64,000 nt of DNA, taken from Candidatus Pseudoscillospira falkowii. GTDB lineage: Bacteria; Bacillota; Clostridia; Oscillospirales; Oscillospiraceae. Within the stretch, counting starts at the first letter, position 1, and each line of letters begins with the position of its first letter. Positions 11,434 through 19,163 of this stretch are shown here, piece after piece. The stretch spans positions 32,364 through 96,363 of the forward strand of contig CAJFFX010000002.1 in the NCBI GenBank assembly GCA_904374485.1, in the 5' to 3' direction. A model generated the notes under the pieces. That model saw nothing but the letters and a program-made list of their open reading frames with translations, was not told the DNA's origin and searched no databases. Made by a program: the position numbers and the translations under genes.

Positions 11434-11528
11434 GGTCTCTTTGCAAAACGCCCTTGTGAAATGGGGAAAATCCCGCTATAATAAGCAGATAATGAGATAC
11501 TAACGATGAAACGAAAAAGGAGCTTCCC

Positions 11529-12032
11529 ATGAAACTGGAACAGGTCGAAGTCGGACAGATCGTCAATACCCACGGCGTGCGGGGCGAAATGAAAGTGCAG
11601 CCCTGGTGCGATACGCCTGAGCAATTCCTCACCTTTCCCACGCTGTATCTCGACGGCACCCCCGTCAAGCCCGCCGCGGTGCGGATCCACAAAAGCATCG
11701 TGCTCCTTACCCTCCCCGGCGTGGAGGATATGGACGCGGCGCTGCATCTGAAGGGCAAGGTGCTTTCCGTCCGCCGAGAGGATATCCATCTGCCCGAGGG
11801 GCGCTATCTCAACGCGGAGCTGATCGGTCTTTCCGTTTTGGACGCGGAAACGGGCCGCGCCGTCGGCACGATCCGGGATGTGCTGGTCTACCCCGCCAAC
11901 AACGTGCTGGTGGTCAAGGGCGAAAAGGAATATCTGATCCCCGCCGTGCCCGCCGTCATCGAAAACACCGATCTGGATGCCAACACCATGACCGTCCATC
12001 TGCTGAAAGGAATGGCCGCCGATGAGAATTGA
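11529..12032 (+). CDS. rimM: Ribosome maturation factor RimM
   Basis: VGQIVNTHGVRGEMKVQPWCDTPEQF; PRC barrel; upstream of trmD. Confidence 0.95.
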   Translation: MKLEQVEVGQIVNTHGVRGEMKVQPWCDTPEQFLTFPTLYLDGTPVKPAAVRIHKSIVLLTLPGVEDMDAALHLKGKVLSVRREDIHLPEGRYLNAELIGLSVLDAETGRAVGTIRDVLVYPANNVLVVKGEKEYLIPAVPAVIENTDLDANTMTVHLLKGMAADEN

Positions 12033-12819
12033 CATCATGACGCTGTTCCCCGAATCGGTGGGCGACATGCTGAACGAGTCCATCCTGGGCCGGGCGGCGG
12101 AGCGGGGCTACATCCGCATCGAATGCCACCAGATCCGGGACTATACCTTAAATAAACAAAAGCAGGTGGACGATTACCCCTACGGCGGCGGCCGCGGGGC
12201 CGTGATGCAGGCCGACCCGCTGTACCAGTGCTGGAAGCACATCTGCGACGAGGCCGGGGAGCGCATCCACACCATCTACTTCTCCCCCTGCGGCGAAACC
12301 TTCCGCCAGGAGACCGCCAAGCGCCTGGCGGCGAACTACGACCGGCTGCTGCTGGTCTGCGGCCACTATGAGGGCATCGACGAGCGCTTTATCGAAGAGT
12401 GCGTGGACGAGGAGATCTCCATGGGCGATTTCGTGCTCACTGGCGGCGAGATCCCGGCCATGGCCCTTGCCGACGCCGTTTGCCGTCTGGTACCCGGCGT
12501 GCTGCCCGACGCGGAGTGCTATATGGAGGAATCCCATTGGGACGGCCTGCTGGAATATCCCCAATATTCCCGGCCCGAGGAGTGGCACGGCCGCCATGTG
12601 CCGGAGATCCTGCTGTCCGGCAATCACCAGAAGGTGGCGGAATGGCGCAAAAAGGAATCCTACAAGCGCACGCTGCGCCGCCGTCCGGATATGATGGCCG
12701 GCTTCGACCCCAACGCCCTGGATAAAAAGGGCAGGAAGATCTACGCCGCCGCCCTGGAAGAACTGGCCCAGGAACAGCATGCCGCCGGCGCGGCAGCGGC
12801 GTCTTCGGAAGAAAACTGA
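12022..12819 (+). CDS. trmD: tRNA (guanine-N1)-methyltransferase TrmD
   Basis: MRIDIMTLFPE...CGHYEGIDERFIEECVDEEISMGDFVLTGGE. Confidence 0.97.
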   Translation: MRIDIMTLFPESVGDMLNESILGRAAERGYIRIECHQIRDYTLNKQKQVDDYPYGGGRGAVMQADPLYQCWKHICDEAGERIHTIYFSPCGETFRQETAKRLAANYDRLLLVCGHYEGIDERFIEECVDEEISMGDFVLTGGEIPAMALADAVCRLVPGVLPDAECYMEESHWDGLLEYPQYSRPEEWHGRHVPEILLSGNHQKVAEWRKKESYKRTLRRRPDMMAGFDPNALDKKGRKIYAAALEELAQEQHAAGAAAASSEEN

Positions 12820-12840
12820 ATCACCGTGCTCATTTTGCGC

Positions 12841-12870
12841 GGCCGTTCCCTTTCCGGGAACGGCCGTTTT
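12841..12870 (+). terminator. Intrinsic terminator
   Basis: GGCCGTTCCC-TTTCC-GGGAACGGCC TTTT. Confidence 0.8.
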
Positions 12871-13098
12871 CCATTTTATTCCAGCTTTTATTTTCCTGAG
12901 ATCCCTGTTTCTTTTTGAAAAATGATCAAATTTTCCTACACCGTCCGCTTTTATTAACTTGTACGGCGAATTTTATTTTTTGGCTCCATTTTGTAATGAT
13001 TTTGTAATTATTGCATATACTTTGACTGTATTTTCCAGCGAAATCCACTACACTTTTCTCAAAAGTGGAGGAAGATATCCTGTTTATATCGCAAAAAC

Positions 13099-13127
13099 TT
13101 GACAAATGTGGAGAAATCGTGTATACT
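13099..13127 (+). promoter_or_regulatory. Consensus sigma-A promoter of YabE-like gene
   Basis: TTGACA-17 nt-TATACT. Confidence 0.8.
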
Positions 13128-13273
13128 TACGCTTGTATTTGAGCCAGGTAACAAAAGTTACAATTTTGTTTCCGTCTGATTTTTTCCAAAGTCTGCGGTT
13201 TCCAGTTCCTGGAAATCATGGCTTCAGTACTCCGGGCGGTCCTTGGGCCGCGCGGAATTTCAGGAGGTTTATC

Positions 13274-14341
13274 ATGTTCAAACACGTAACCGCCGGCCGC
13301 AAAACCATGCGTCCGGTCCGACGTACCGTCGCCTTCGTTTCCATGATGGTCCTGACCGTCGGCGCTGCATCTGCCATCGCCAGCGCCAAGGCCGTTTACA
13401 TCATTGACGACGGCACGACCCGCACCACTGTGGAAAGCAGCGATTACGCACCCTCTTCCGTGGTGAAAAAAGCGGGCATCGAGGTGGCCTCTTCCGACCA
13501 GATCACATCCGACCGCAACGAGGACGGCACCGTGGAGATCAAGATCACCCGCGGACAGAACGTTTCTGTCAACTATATGGGCGCCACCCTCCACACCTAT
13601 GCCCACGACGAGACCATCGCTTCCGTGCTGGACCGGCTGAACATCGATCTGGGCGAAAACGACGAGGTTTCCGTCGATCTGAGCAGCTATACCGAAGACG
13701 GCATGTCCATCAACGTCACGGCCTATACCTACGGCACGGAAGAGGCGGTGGAACCCATCACCTACTCCACGGAGCGCGTGGCCAACGGGTCCATGACCAA
13801 GGGCAAGGAAGTGACCAAGCAGGCCGGCAAAAACGGCACCGCCCGGGTGACTTACGCCGTCACCTATAAGGACGGCGTGGAGATCGACCGCGAGCCCGTC
13901 TCTTCCGAAGTGATCACCGCCCCCACGGCGGAGATCGTGGAATACGGCACCAAGGCCGCATCGATCTCCTCCAGCGACCGCATCGCATCCGATGCGCGCA
14001 ATGCCGACGGCAGCGGCGTGCTGACCTTCAAATCCGGCAGCACCCTCACCTATTCCAGGGTGATCAGCGCCAACGCCACCGCCTATACCGCCCCCGCCGG
14101 CGCCCACACCGCTTCCGGCCGCGTGGTATCCGTGGGCTGTGTCGCTGTGGACCCCAAGGTCATCCCCATGGGCAGCAAGCTGTATATCACCACGCCCAAC
14201 GGCAGCATTGTCTACGGCATGGCCGTGGCCGCCGACACCGGCGGCGCCATCAAGGGCAACAAAGTGGACCTGTTTTTCAACACGTATAATGAATGCATCC
14301 AGTTTGGCCGCCGGACCTGCACCGTGTATGTGCTGAACTGA
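13274..14341 (+). CDS. YabE/Rpf-like cell-wall protein: DUF348 + G5 + 3D domains
   Basis: DUF348-like repeats, G5-like segment, 3D motif ([10 protein letters not shown]...[17 protein letters not shown]); RBS CAGGAGG. Confidence 0.88.
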   Translation: MFKHVTAGRKTMRPVRRTVAFVSMMVLTVGAASAIASAKAVYIIDDGTTRTTVESSDYAPSSVVKKAGIEVASSDQITSDRNEDGTVEIKITRGQNVSVNYMGATLHTYAHDETIASVLDRLNIDLGENDEVSVDLSSYTEDGMSINVTAYTYGTEEAVEPITYSTERVANGSMTKGKEVTKQAGKNGTARVTYAVTYKDGVEIDREPVSSEVITAPTAEIVEYGTKAASISSSDRIASDARNADGSGVLTFKSGSTLTYSRVISANATAYTAPAGAHTASGRVVSVGCVAVDPKVIPMGSKLYITTPNGSIVYGMAVAADTGGAIKGNKVDLFFNTYNECIQFGRRTCTVYVLN

Positions 14342-14356
14342 TCGGAAAGCGCCGTT

Positions 14357-14385
14357 CCGGCCCCGCGCACGCGGGGCCGGTTTTT
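14357..14385 (+). terminator. Intrinsic terminator
   Basis: CCGGCCCCGCG-CAC-GCGGGGCCGG TTTTT. Confidence 0.8.
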
Positions 14386-14443
14386 CTTTGCGTTCCCGGC
14401 GGCGCTGTGGTATACTATCCCCATCAACAAAGGAGGACCCGCT

Positions 14444-15310
14444 ATGGATCTTTGCAACCTGAACGATATCCGTGCGCTGCTGGGGCGGCATGGCTTCCAT
14501 TTTTCCAAAGCCATGGGGCAGAATTTTCTCATCGACGCCGCCGTTCCCCAGGCCATCGCCGAGGGCTCCGGCGCGGAGGCGGACTGCGGCGTGCTGGAGA
14601 TCGGCCCCGGCATCGGCTGCCTGACGGCCCAGCTGGCCCGGCGCGCCGGGAAAGTGGTGTCCGTGGAGCTGGACAAGCGCCTGCTGCCGGTCCTCAGCGA
14701 GACCATGGCCCCCTATGACAACGTATCGATCGTCAGCGGCGATATCCTCAAGCTCGACATCCCCGCCCTGGCAGCGGCGCAGTTTTCCGGCCTGCGCCCC
14801 CTGGTGTGCGCCAACCTGCCCTATAACATCACAACGCCGGTGCTGTCCGCGCTGATCGACAGCGGCTGCTTTGAAAGCCTGACCGTGATGATCCAGAAGG
14901 AAGTGGCCCAGCGCATCTGCGCCGCCCCCGGCACCGCCGATTACGGCGCTTTTTCCGTTTACATGCAGTTTTACACCGCGCCGGAGATCCTCTTTGACGT
15001 ACCCCCCCACTGCTTCACGCCCCAGCCCAAGGTGACCTCCGCCGTGCTGCACTGCCCCGTGCGCCAGGCGCCGCCCGTCCCCGTTGGGGACCGCGCGCTC
15101 TTTTTCCGCGTAGTGCGCGCAGCCTTCGCCATGCGGCGCAAAACGCTGCTCAACGGCCTTTCCGCGGCCTTCGGAAGCCAACTGGACAAAGCCCGGCTCT
15201 CCCAGGTCCTGGCAGACTGCGGCTTCCCTGCCGCCGTCCGGGGCGAGACCCTGGGCCTGGCCGAATTTGCGGCGCTGACAGACCGCCTGGCTGAACAGTT
15301 GACGGGCTGA
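14444..15310 (+). CDS. rsmA: 16S rRNA (A1518/A1519)-dimethyltransferase RsmA/KsgA
   Basis: GQNFLID, EIGPGIGCLT, NLPYNITTPV motifs. Confidence 0.96.
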   Translation: MDLCNLNDIRALLGRHGFHFSKAMGQNFLIDAAVPQAIAEGSGAEADCGVLEIGPGIGCLTAQLARRAGKVVSVELDKRLLPVLSETMAPYDNVSIVSGDILKLDIPALAAAQFSGLRPLVCANLPYNITTPVLSALIDSGCFESLTVMIQKEVAQRICAAPGTADYGAFSVYMQFYTAPEILFDVPPHCFTPQPKVTSAVLHCPVRQAPPVPVGDRALFFRVVRAAFAMRRKTLLNGLSAAFGSQLDKARLSQVLADCGFPAAVRGETLGLAEFAALTDRLAEQLTG

Positions 15311-15350
15311 AACGCCCATCCAAAAAATTCTCATTTTTTTCATTTTTCTA

Positions 15351-15378
15351 TTGACATTTTTGAAAATCCCGCTATAAT
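15351..15378 (+). promoter_or_regulatory. tRNA-Gln promoter
   Basis: TTGACA-16 nt-TATAAT. Confidence 0.75.
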
Positions 15379-15399
15379 AAGTAATGTTCTGCGGAACAC

Positions 15400-15473
15400 A
15401 GCGGGTTTGTGTAATGGTAGCACACCGGACTCTGACTCCGTTTGTGAGGGTTCGAATCCTTCACCCGCTGCCA
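15400..15473 (+). tRNA. tRNA-Gln (anticodon CTG)
   Basis: Cloverleaf AGCGGGT...CCGGA-CTCTGAC-TCCGT...GAGGG-TTCGAAT-CCTTC-ACCCGCT-G-CCA; CCA encoded. Confidence 0.93.
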
Positions 15474-15478
15474 AAAAA

Positions 15479-15509
15479 GCGAAGCAAGCATCTGCTTGCT
15501 TCGTTTTTT
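15479..15509 (+). terminator. Intrinsic terminator after tRNA
   Basis: CGAAGCAAGCA-TC-TGCTTGCTTCG TTTTTT. Confidence 0.85.
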
Positions 15510-15684
15510 ATTTTTCCCACGCAGCAATCGTTCTGTTATATTTATTTTTAATTATTTTTGTTTAGTTTCTTTGTTTTTATTATGTTCTATTGGCCGTACC
15601 GCGCAGGCTATGCTACACTTTTTCAAGGAGGGGAGATCTCTCCCTCGCCGCAAGCAAATCGCATAAACGACAGGAGGCAGCAAT

Positions 15685-15897
15685 ATGAAACTCAGCGCAA
15701 GAAACCAGTTCAAGGGCACCGTCGTCGAGATCCAGGAAGGTGCGGTAAACGGCATCGTCAAGATCGACATCGGCGGCGGCAACGTGATGGTCTCCACCAT
15801 CTCCATGAACGCCATCAAGGAGCTGGGCCTGGAAGTGGGCAAAAGCGCCTATGCCGTGGTGAAGGCCACCTCTGTGATGGTCGGCATCGACGAATAA
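15685..15897 (+). CDS. Single-domain molybdopterin/molybdate-binding (Mop/TOBE) protein
   Basis: MKLSARNQFKGTVVEIQEGAVNGIVKIDIGGGNVMVSTIS...LEVGKSAYAVVKATSVMVGIDE, classic Mop domain. Confidence 0.92.
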   Translation: MKLSARNQFKGTVVEIQEGAVNGIVKIDIGGGNVMVSTISMNAIKELGLEVGKSAYAVVKATSVMVGIDE

Positions 15898-15916
15898 GGC
15901 TTTTTCCGCCAAAGGA

Positions 15917-15954
15917 ACGCCGCCCCGGATGCTTTGTATCCGGGGCGGCGTTTT
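15917..15954. terminator. Bidirectional terminator between Mop gene and trxA
   Basis: ACGCCGCCCCGGAT-GCTTTGT-ATCCGGGGCGGCGT TTT. Confidence 0.8.
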
Positions 15955-15968
15955 CCGTTTTCCGATTG

Positions 15969-16295
15969 TTACAGATGGGCGTCCAGCATGGCCTTGTACT
16001 CCGAAATGGGCATGGCGCCGATGCGGCGGTCCACTTCCTTTCCGTTCTTAAAAAGCACCACCGTGGGAATGCTCATCACGCCGAACTGGGCTGCCAGGGC
16101 GTTTTCTTCGTCCACATTGACCTTGCCCACGCTGGCGCGGCCGTCGTACTCCTCCGCCAGCTGCTCGATCACCGGGCCGACCATGCGGCAGGGGCCGCAC
16201 CAAGTCGCCCAGAAATCTACCAGAGCCACATCCTTTTCGGCCAGGAAGCCTTCAAACGCCGCCTGTGTGATATGTCTTGCCTTTTCGTTTGCCAT
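15969..16295 (-). CDS. trxA: Thioredoxin
   Basis: WATWCGPCRMVGPVIEQLAEEY. Confidence 0.96.
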   Translation of the reverse strand: MANEKARHITQAAFEGFLAEKDVALVDFWATWCGPCRMVGPVIEQLAEEYDGRASVGKVNVDEENALAAQFGVMSIPTVVLFKNGKEVDRRIGAMPISEYKAMLDAHL

Positions 16296-16352
16296 CGTTG
16301 ATTCCTCCTGTTTCTAATGTTGTAGTTTCTTTTTTCCAAATTCGGCCGGGTG

Positions 16353-17204
16353 TTATCCCTGCCGGTCCAACCAGCTGACAGCATGCAGCGCTGCGATCTG
16401 CCCCTGCCCCGCGGCCCGGGCGATCTGGTAGGGCTGGCCGGTGCAGTCGCCGCAGGCGTAAACGCCGGGCAGATTTGTTTCCATTGCCCCGTTTACGCGG
16501 ATATGGCCGTTCTCCACCGCCAAGCCGGCGATGAGATCCACCGGCGACACCGCAGGACGCAGCAAAAATACGCCGTCGCACAGCACCTTTTCCCCGTCGA
16601 TCAGGACATAATCCACTTTTCCGTCGCCGAAAATCTTCATTTCGCGGATGCGAAGATACGGGATGGTATCCTTCAGGCGGCCGCTTTCGGCGCGGCGGGA
16701 AACGTAGATCACGATGCAGCCGATCTCCTTGAGATAATTGGCCTCCAGCTCAGCCCCTTCCGTTTCGCCGTAGACCACCACGCGCTTGCCGCGGTATAGC
16801 ATCCCGTCGCAGGTGGCGCAGTAGCTGACGCCGCGGCCCAGACGTTCGCTTTCCCCGGGGAATTTATCGCTTCGAAGCACGCCGCCGGCCAGGATCAGCG
16901 CCTTGGCTTCCACCACGGCGTCTTCCGCGCTCAAAAACCAGCTGTTTCCCATATTCATGGCGGAAATCATGCGCTTGGGCACAAATTCCGCGCCCAGCTT
17001 TTCCGCCTGCCGGTGCATCCGCTCCAGAAGTTCGCCGCCGGACACGTCGGGCAGACCCGGATAATTGGGGACATGGGGTGAGCGGTACAGGGGATTTTCG
17101 CGGTAATCATTGGAGATCACCGCCACGGTTTTGCTGCGCACGCGGGCGTTGATCGCCGCGGAAAGGCCGGCGGGGCCGCCGCCCAGGATACCAATATCAT
17201 ACAT
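16353..17204 (-). CDS. Thioredoxin reductase-like flavoprotein (NADPH site degenerate)
   Basis: MYDIGILGGGPAGLSAAINARVR FAD motif and redox CATC; no GGGxSA or HRRxxxR; next to trxA. Confidence 0.82.
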   Translation of the reverse strand: MYDIGILGGGPAGLSAAINARVRSKTVAVISNDYRENPLYRSPHVPNYPGLPDVSGGELLERMHRQAEKLGAEFVPKRMISAMNMGNSWFLSAEDAVVEAKALILAGGVLRSDKFPGESERLGRGVSYCATCDGMLYRGKRVVVYGETEGAELEANYLKEIGCIVIYVSRRAESGRLKDTIPYLRIREMKIFGDGKVDYVLIDGEKVLCDGVFLLRPAVSPVDLIAGLAVENGHIRVNGAMETNLPGVYACGDCTGQPYQIARAAGQGQIAALHAVSWLDRQG

Positions 17205-17307
17205 ACACGCTCTCTCCTTTGTCTGTTGCAAATGCGCCAGCGGCGGGAACAATGGTCCGCCGCTTTTTATTATACACCTTTTTTCCCGTTTTCCAAGGGG
17301 GAAGCGT

Positions 17308-18021
17308 TCAACTCAGGCGCAGGATCTCTTTTTTCAGTTTGCCGATGATCTTTTTCTCCAGGCGCGATATGTAGGACTGGGAAATGCCGAGGCGGTCGGC
17401 GCACTCCTTCTGGGTCTGCTCCCGGCAGCCGCCCAGGCCAAAGCGCATGGTGATGATCTGCCGCTCCCGTTCGGACAGCGTCCCGATGGCCTGGGCCAGC
17501 AGTTTCCGGTCCACATCCTCTTCGATGGGCCGCATGACGATGTCGCCGTCCGTCCCCAGCACGTCCGACAGCAGCAGTTCATTGCCGTCCCAGTCGGTGT
17601 TCAGCGGCTCGTCCAAAGAGATCTCCGCGCGCTGGGGCGCGTTTTTGCGCAGATACATCAGGATCTCGTTTTCAATACAGCGCGAGCAGTAGGTGGCCAG
17701 CTTGATGTTTTTACCGCTGCAGAAGGTGTTGACCCCCTTGATAAGGCCGATGGTGCCGATGGAGATCAGATCCTCGATATTGATGCCCGTGTTTTCAAAC
17801 CGGCGGGCGATGTAGACGACCAGCCGCAGATTGTGCTCGATCAGAGCGGATTTCGCTCCTTCCTCCCCAGCGTCCAACCGCTGCAGCAGCACCGCTTCCT
17901 CCTCCCGGGGCAAAGGCGGCGGCAGCGGGTCCGCGCCGCCGATGTACATGATTTTTCCCGGCCGGCGCGCCCGCAGCCAGCGCCGCAGGCGCCCCGCCCA
18001 GTGCTTCCAGAACGGATTCAT
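17308..18021 (-). CDS. sigE: Sporulation sigma factor SigE
   Basis: [41 protein letters not shown]; overlaps spoIIGA. Confidence 0.92.
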   Translation of the reverse strand: MNPFWKHWAGRLRRWLRARRPGKIMYIGGADPLPPPLPREEEAVLLQRLDAGEEGAKSALIEHNLRLVVYIARRFENTGINIEDLISIGTIGLIKGVNTFCSGKNIKLATYCSRCIENEILMYLRKNAPQRAEISLDEPLNTDWDGNELLLSDVLGTDGDIVMRPIEEDVDRKLLAQAIGTLSERERQIITMRFGLGGCREQTQKECADRLGISQSYISRLEKKIIGKLKKEILRLS

Positions 18022-18890
18022 ACCACAGGACCTCCCCACAATGCGTCATATTCCTTGCTTTCCGACACCGCCGTCGGCGACAGGGCCACCGGCAGTTTTT
18101 CCGTCCGATACGCGCCGATGCGCGCCTGTGCCGCAGTACACAGCAGCAGCATTCCCGCGCAGGTGCCGACGCTCCGGTAGGGCAGAAGCCGCGCCTGCGC
18201 CGCCGGGCACAAAGCGCGCAATGTTTCCAACGTCTCCTCCGGCCGGACAAGGCACGGCGGCGAAAGGCACTCCTGCACCGCTTCCGGGAGAAAGGGCGCC
18301 AGAAACGCCCCCTCCATCACCAGGACCGGCGCACCGGTCAGCGGATCGCACAGCGTGTTGCCGCTGTCCCGCAAGGCGCGGAAGGACACCCGCACCCCCG
18401 CCAGCTCCAAAACACCCTCCGCCAGTGTCCCCTCCACCTGATGGCGCAGCTGGCCGCGGCCAAACCAGGTCAAAAGGCCGAAACAGCCCGCAGCCGCCGG
18501 CGCCAGCACCTCCAGCCCGACGGGCAGAAGGTATGCCCCGCCCCGGTACAGATCCAGGGACACGGCGGCGCCGCAGGCGATGACCGCGCCGGCCAGCAGG
18601 CACGAAAGACCCAGAAAAACCAGAAGGAGCCGCCTGTACTTCCCCGCGCGGCCATAGGCCAGCAGCACCAATCCAGCGGCCGCCGGCAGGCGCAAAGGCC
18701 AGGCCGTCAGTACATCGGCCGGCGGCACAAACGCCAGGGCCGCATACAGCCCGCCGGCGCAGGACGCCAGAAGGAGCCGCGCCGGCTTTCGTTCTGCGCC
18801 GGCCAGATACCCCGTAAAATAGAGCAGCAAACCGTCAAGCAGCGCGTTGAGCAGAAAAACCACGTCGATATAGACAACCATCCCTATCAC
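18018..18890 (-). CDS. spoIIGA: Sigma-E processing peptidase SpoIIGA
   Basis: Five-TM N-terminus, [16 protein letters not shown] aspartic-protease motif, directly upstream of sigE. Confidence 0.9.
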   Translation of the reverse strand: MIGMVVYIDVVFLLNALLDGLLLYFTGYLAGAERKPARLLLASCAGGLYAALAFVPPADVLTAWPLRLPAAAGLVLLAYGRAGKYRRLLLVFLGLSCLLAGAVIACGAAVSLDLYRGGAYLLPVGLEVLAPAAAGCFGLLTWFGRGQLRHQVEGTLAEGVLELAGVRVSFRALRDSGNTLCDPLTGAPVLVMEGAFLAPFLPEAVQECLSPPCLVRPEETLETLRALCPAAQARLLPYRSVGTCAGMLLLCTAAQARIGAYRTEKLPVALSPTAVSESKEYDALWGGPVV

Positions 18891-18993
18891 CGCTCTTCAG
18901 TATAACGGACCGCCGCCTGAAAAAAGGTCGCAAAAAAGGGACGGCCTCGAGCCGCATTGCGCTGATGGTCCGCGAAGGCGCCGTCCAAAACAA

Positions 18994-19028
18994 ATGCTCC
19001 GACGCACGGTCGTGCGCCGGAGCTTTTT
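18994..19028. terminator. Intrinsic terminator hairpin downstream of HMA ATPase operon
   Basis: GCTCCGACGCAC-GGTC-GTGCGCCGGAGC TTTTT. Confidence 0.6.
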
Positions 19029-19163
19029 GATACAAAATTTCTGCTTAGGGCTTGTACCGGAAGAGATACGCCGCACAGGCCGCAGTGCCGATGGGATACA
19101 GCCTATTCTTCTCATTCCGATCTTCCGCAATCTGATGGTCAGGAAAACGTATGCGAATTCACA

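Noticed and set aside
13127-15343. 738-aa minus-strand ORF
   Set aside because: Antisense to the YabE-like gene and rsmA; sequence is compositionally a shadow frame.
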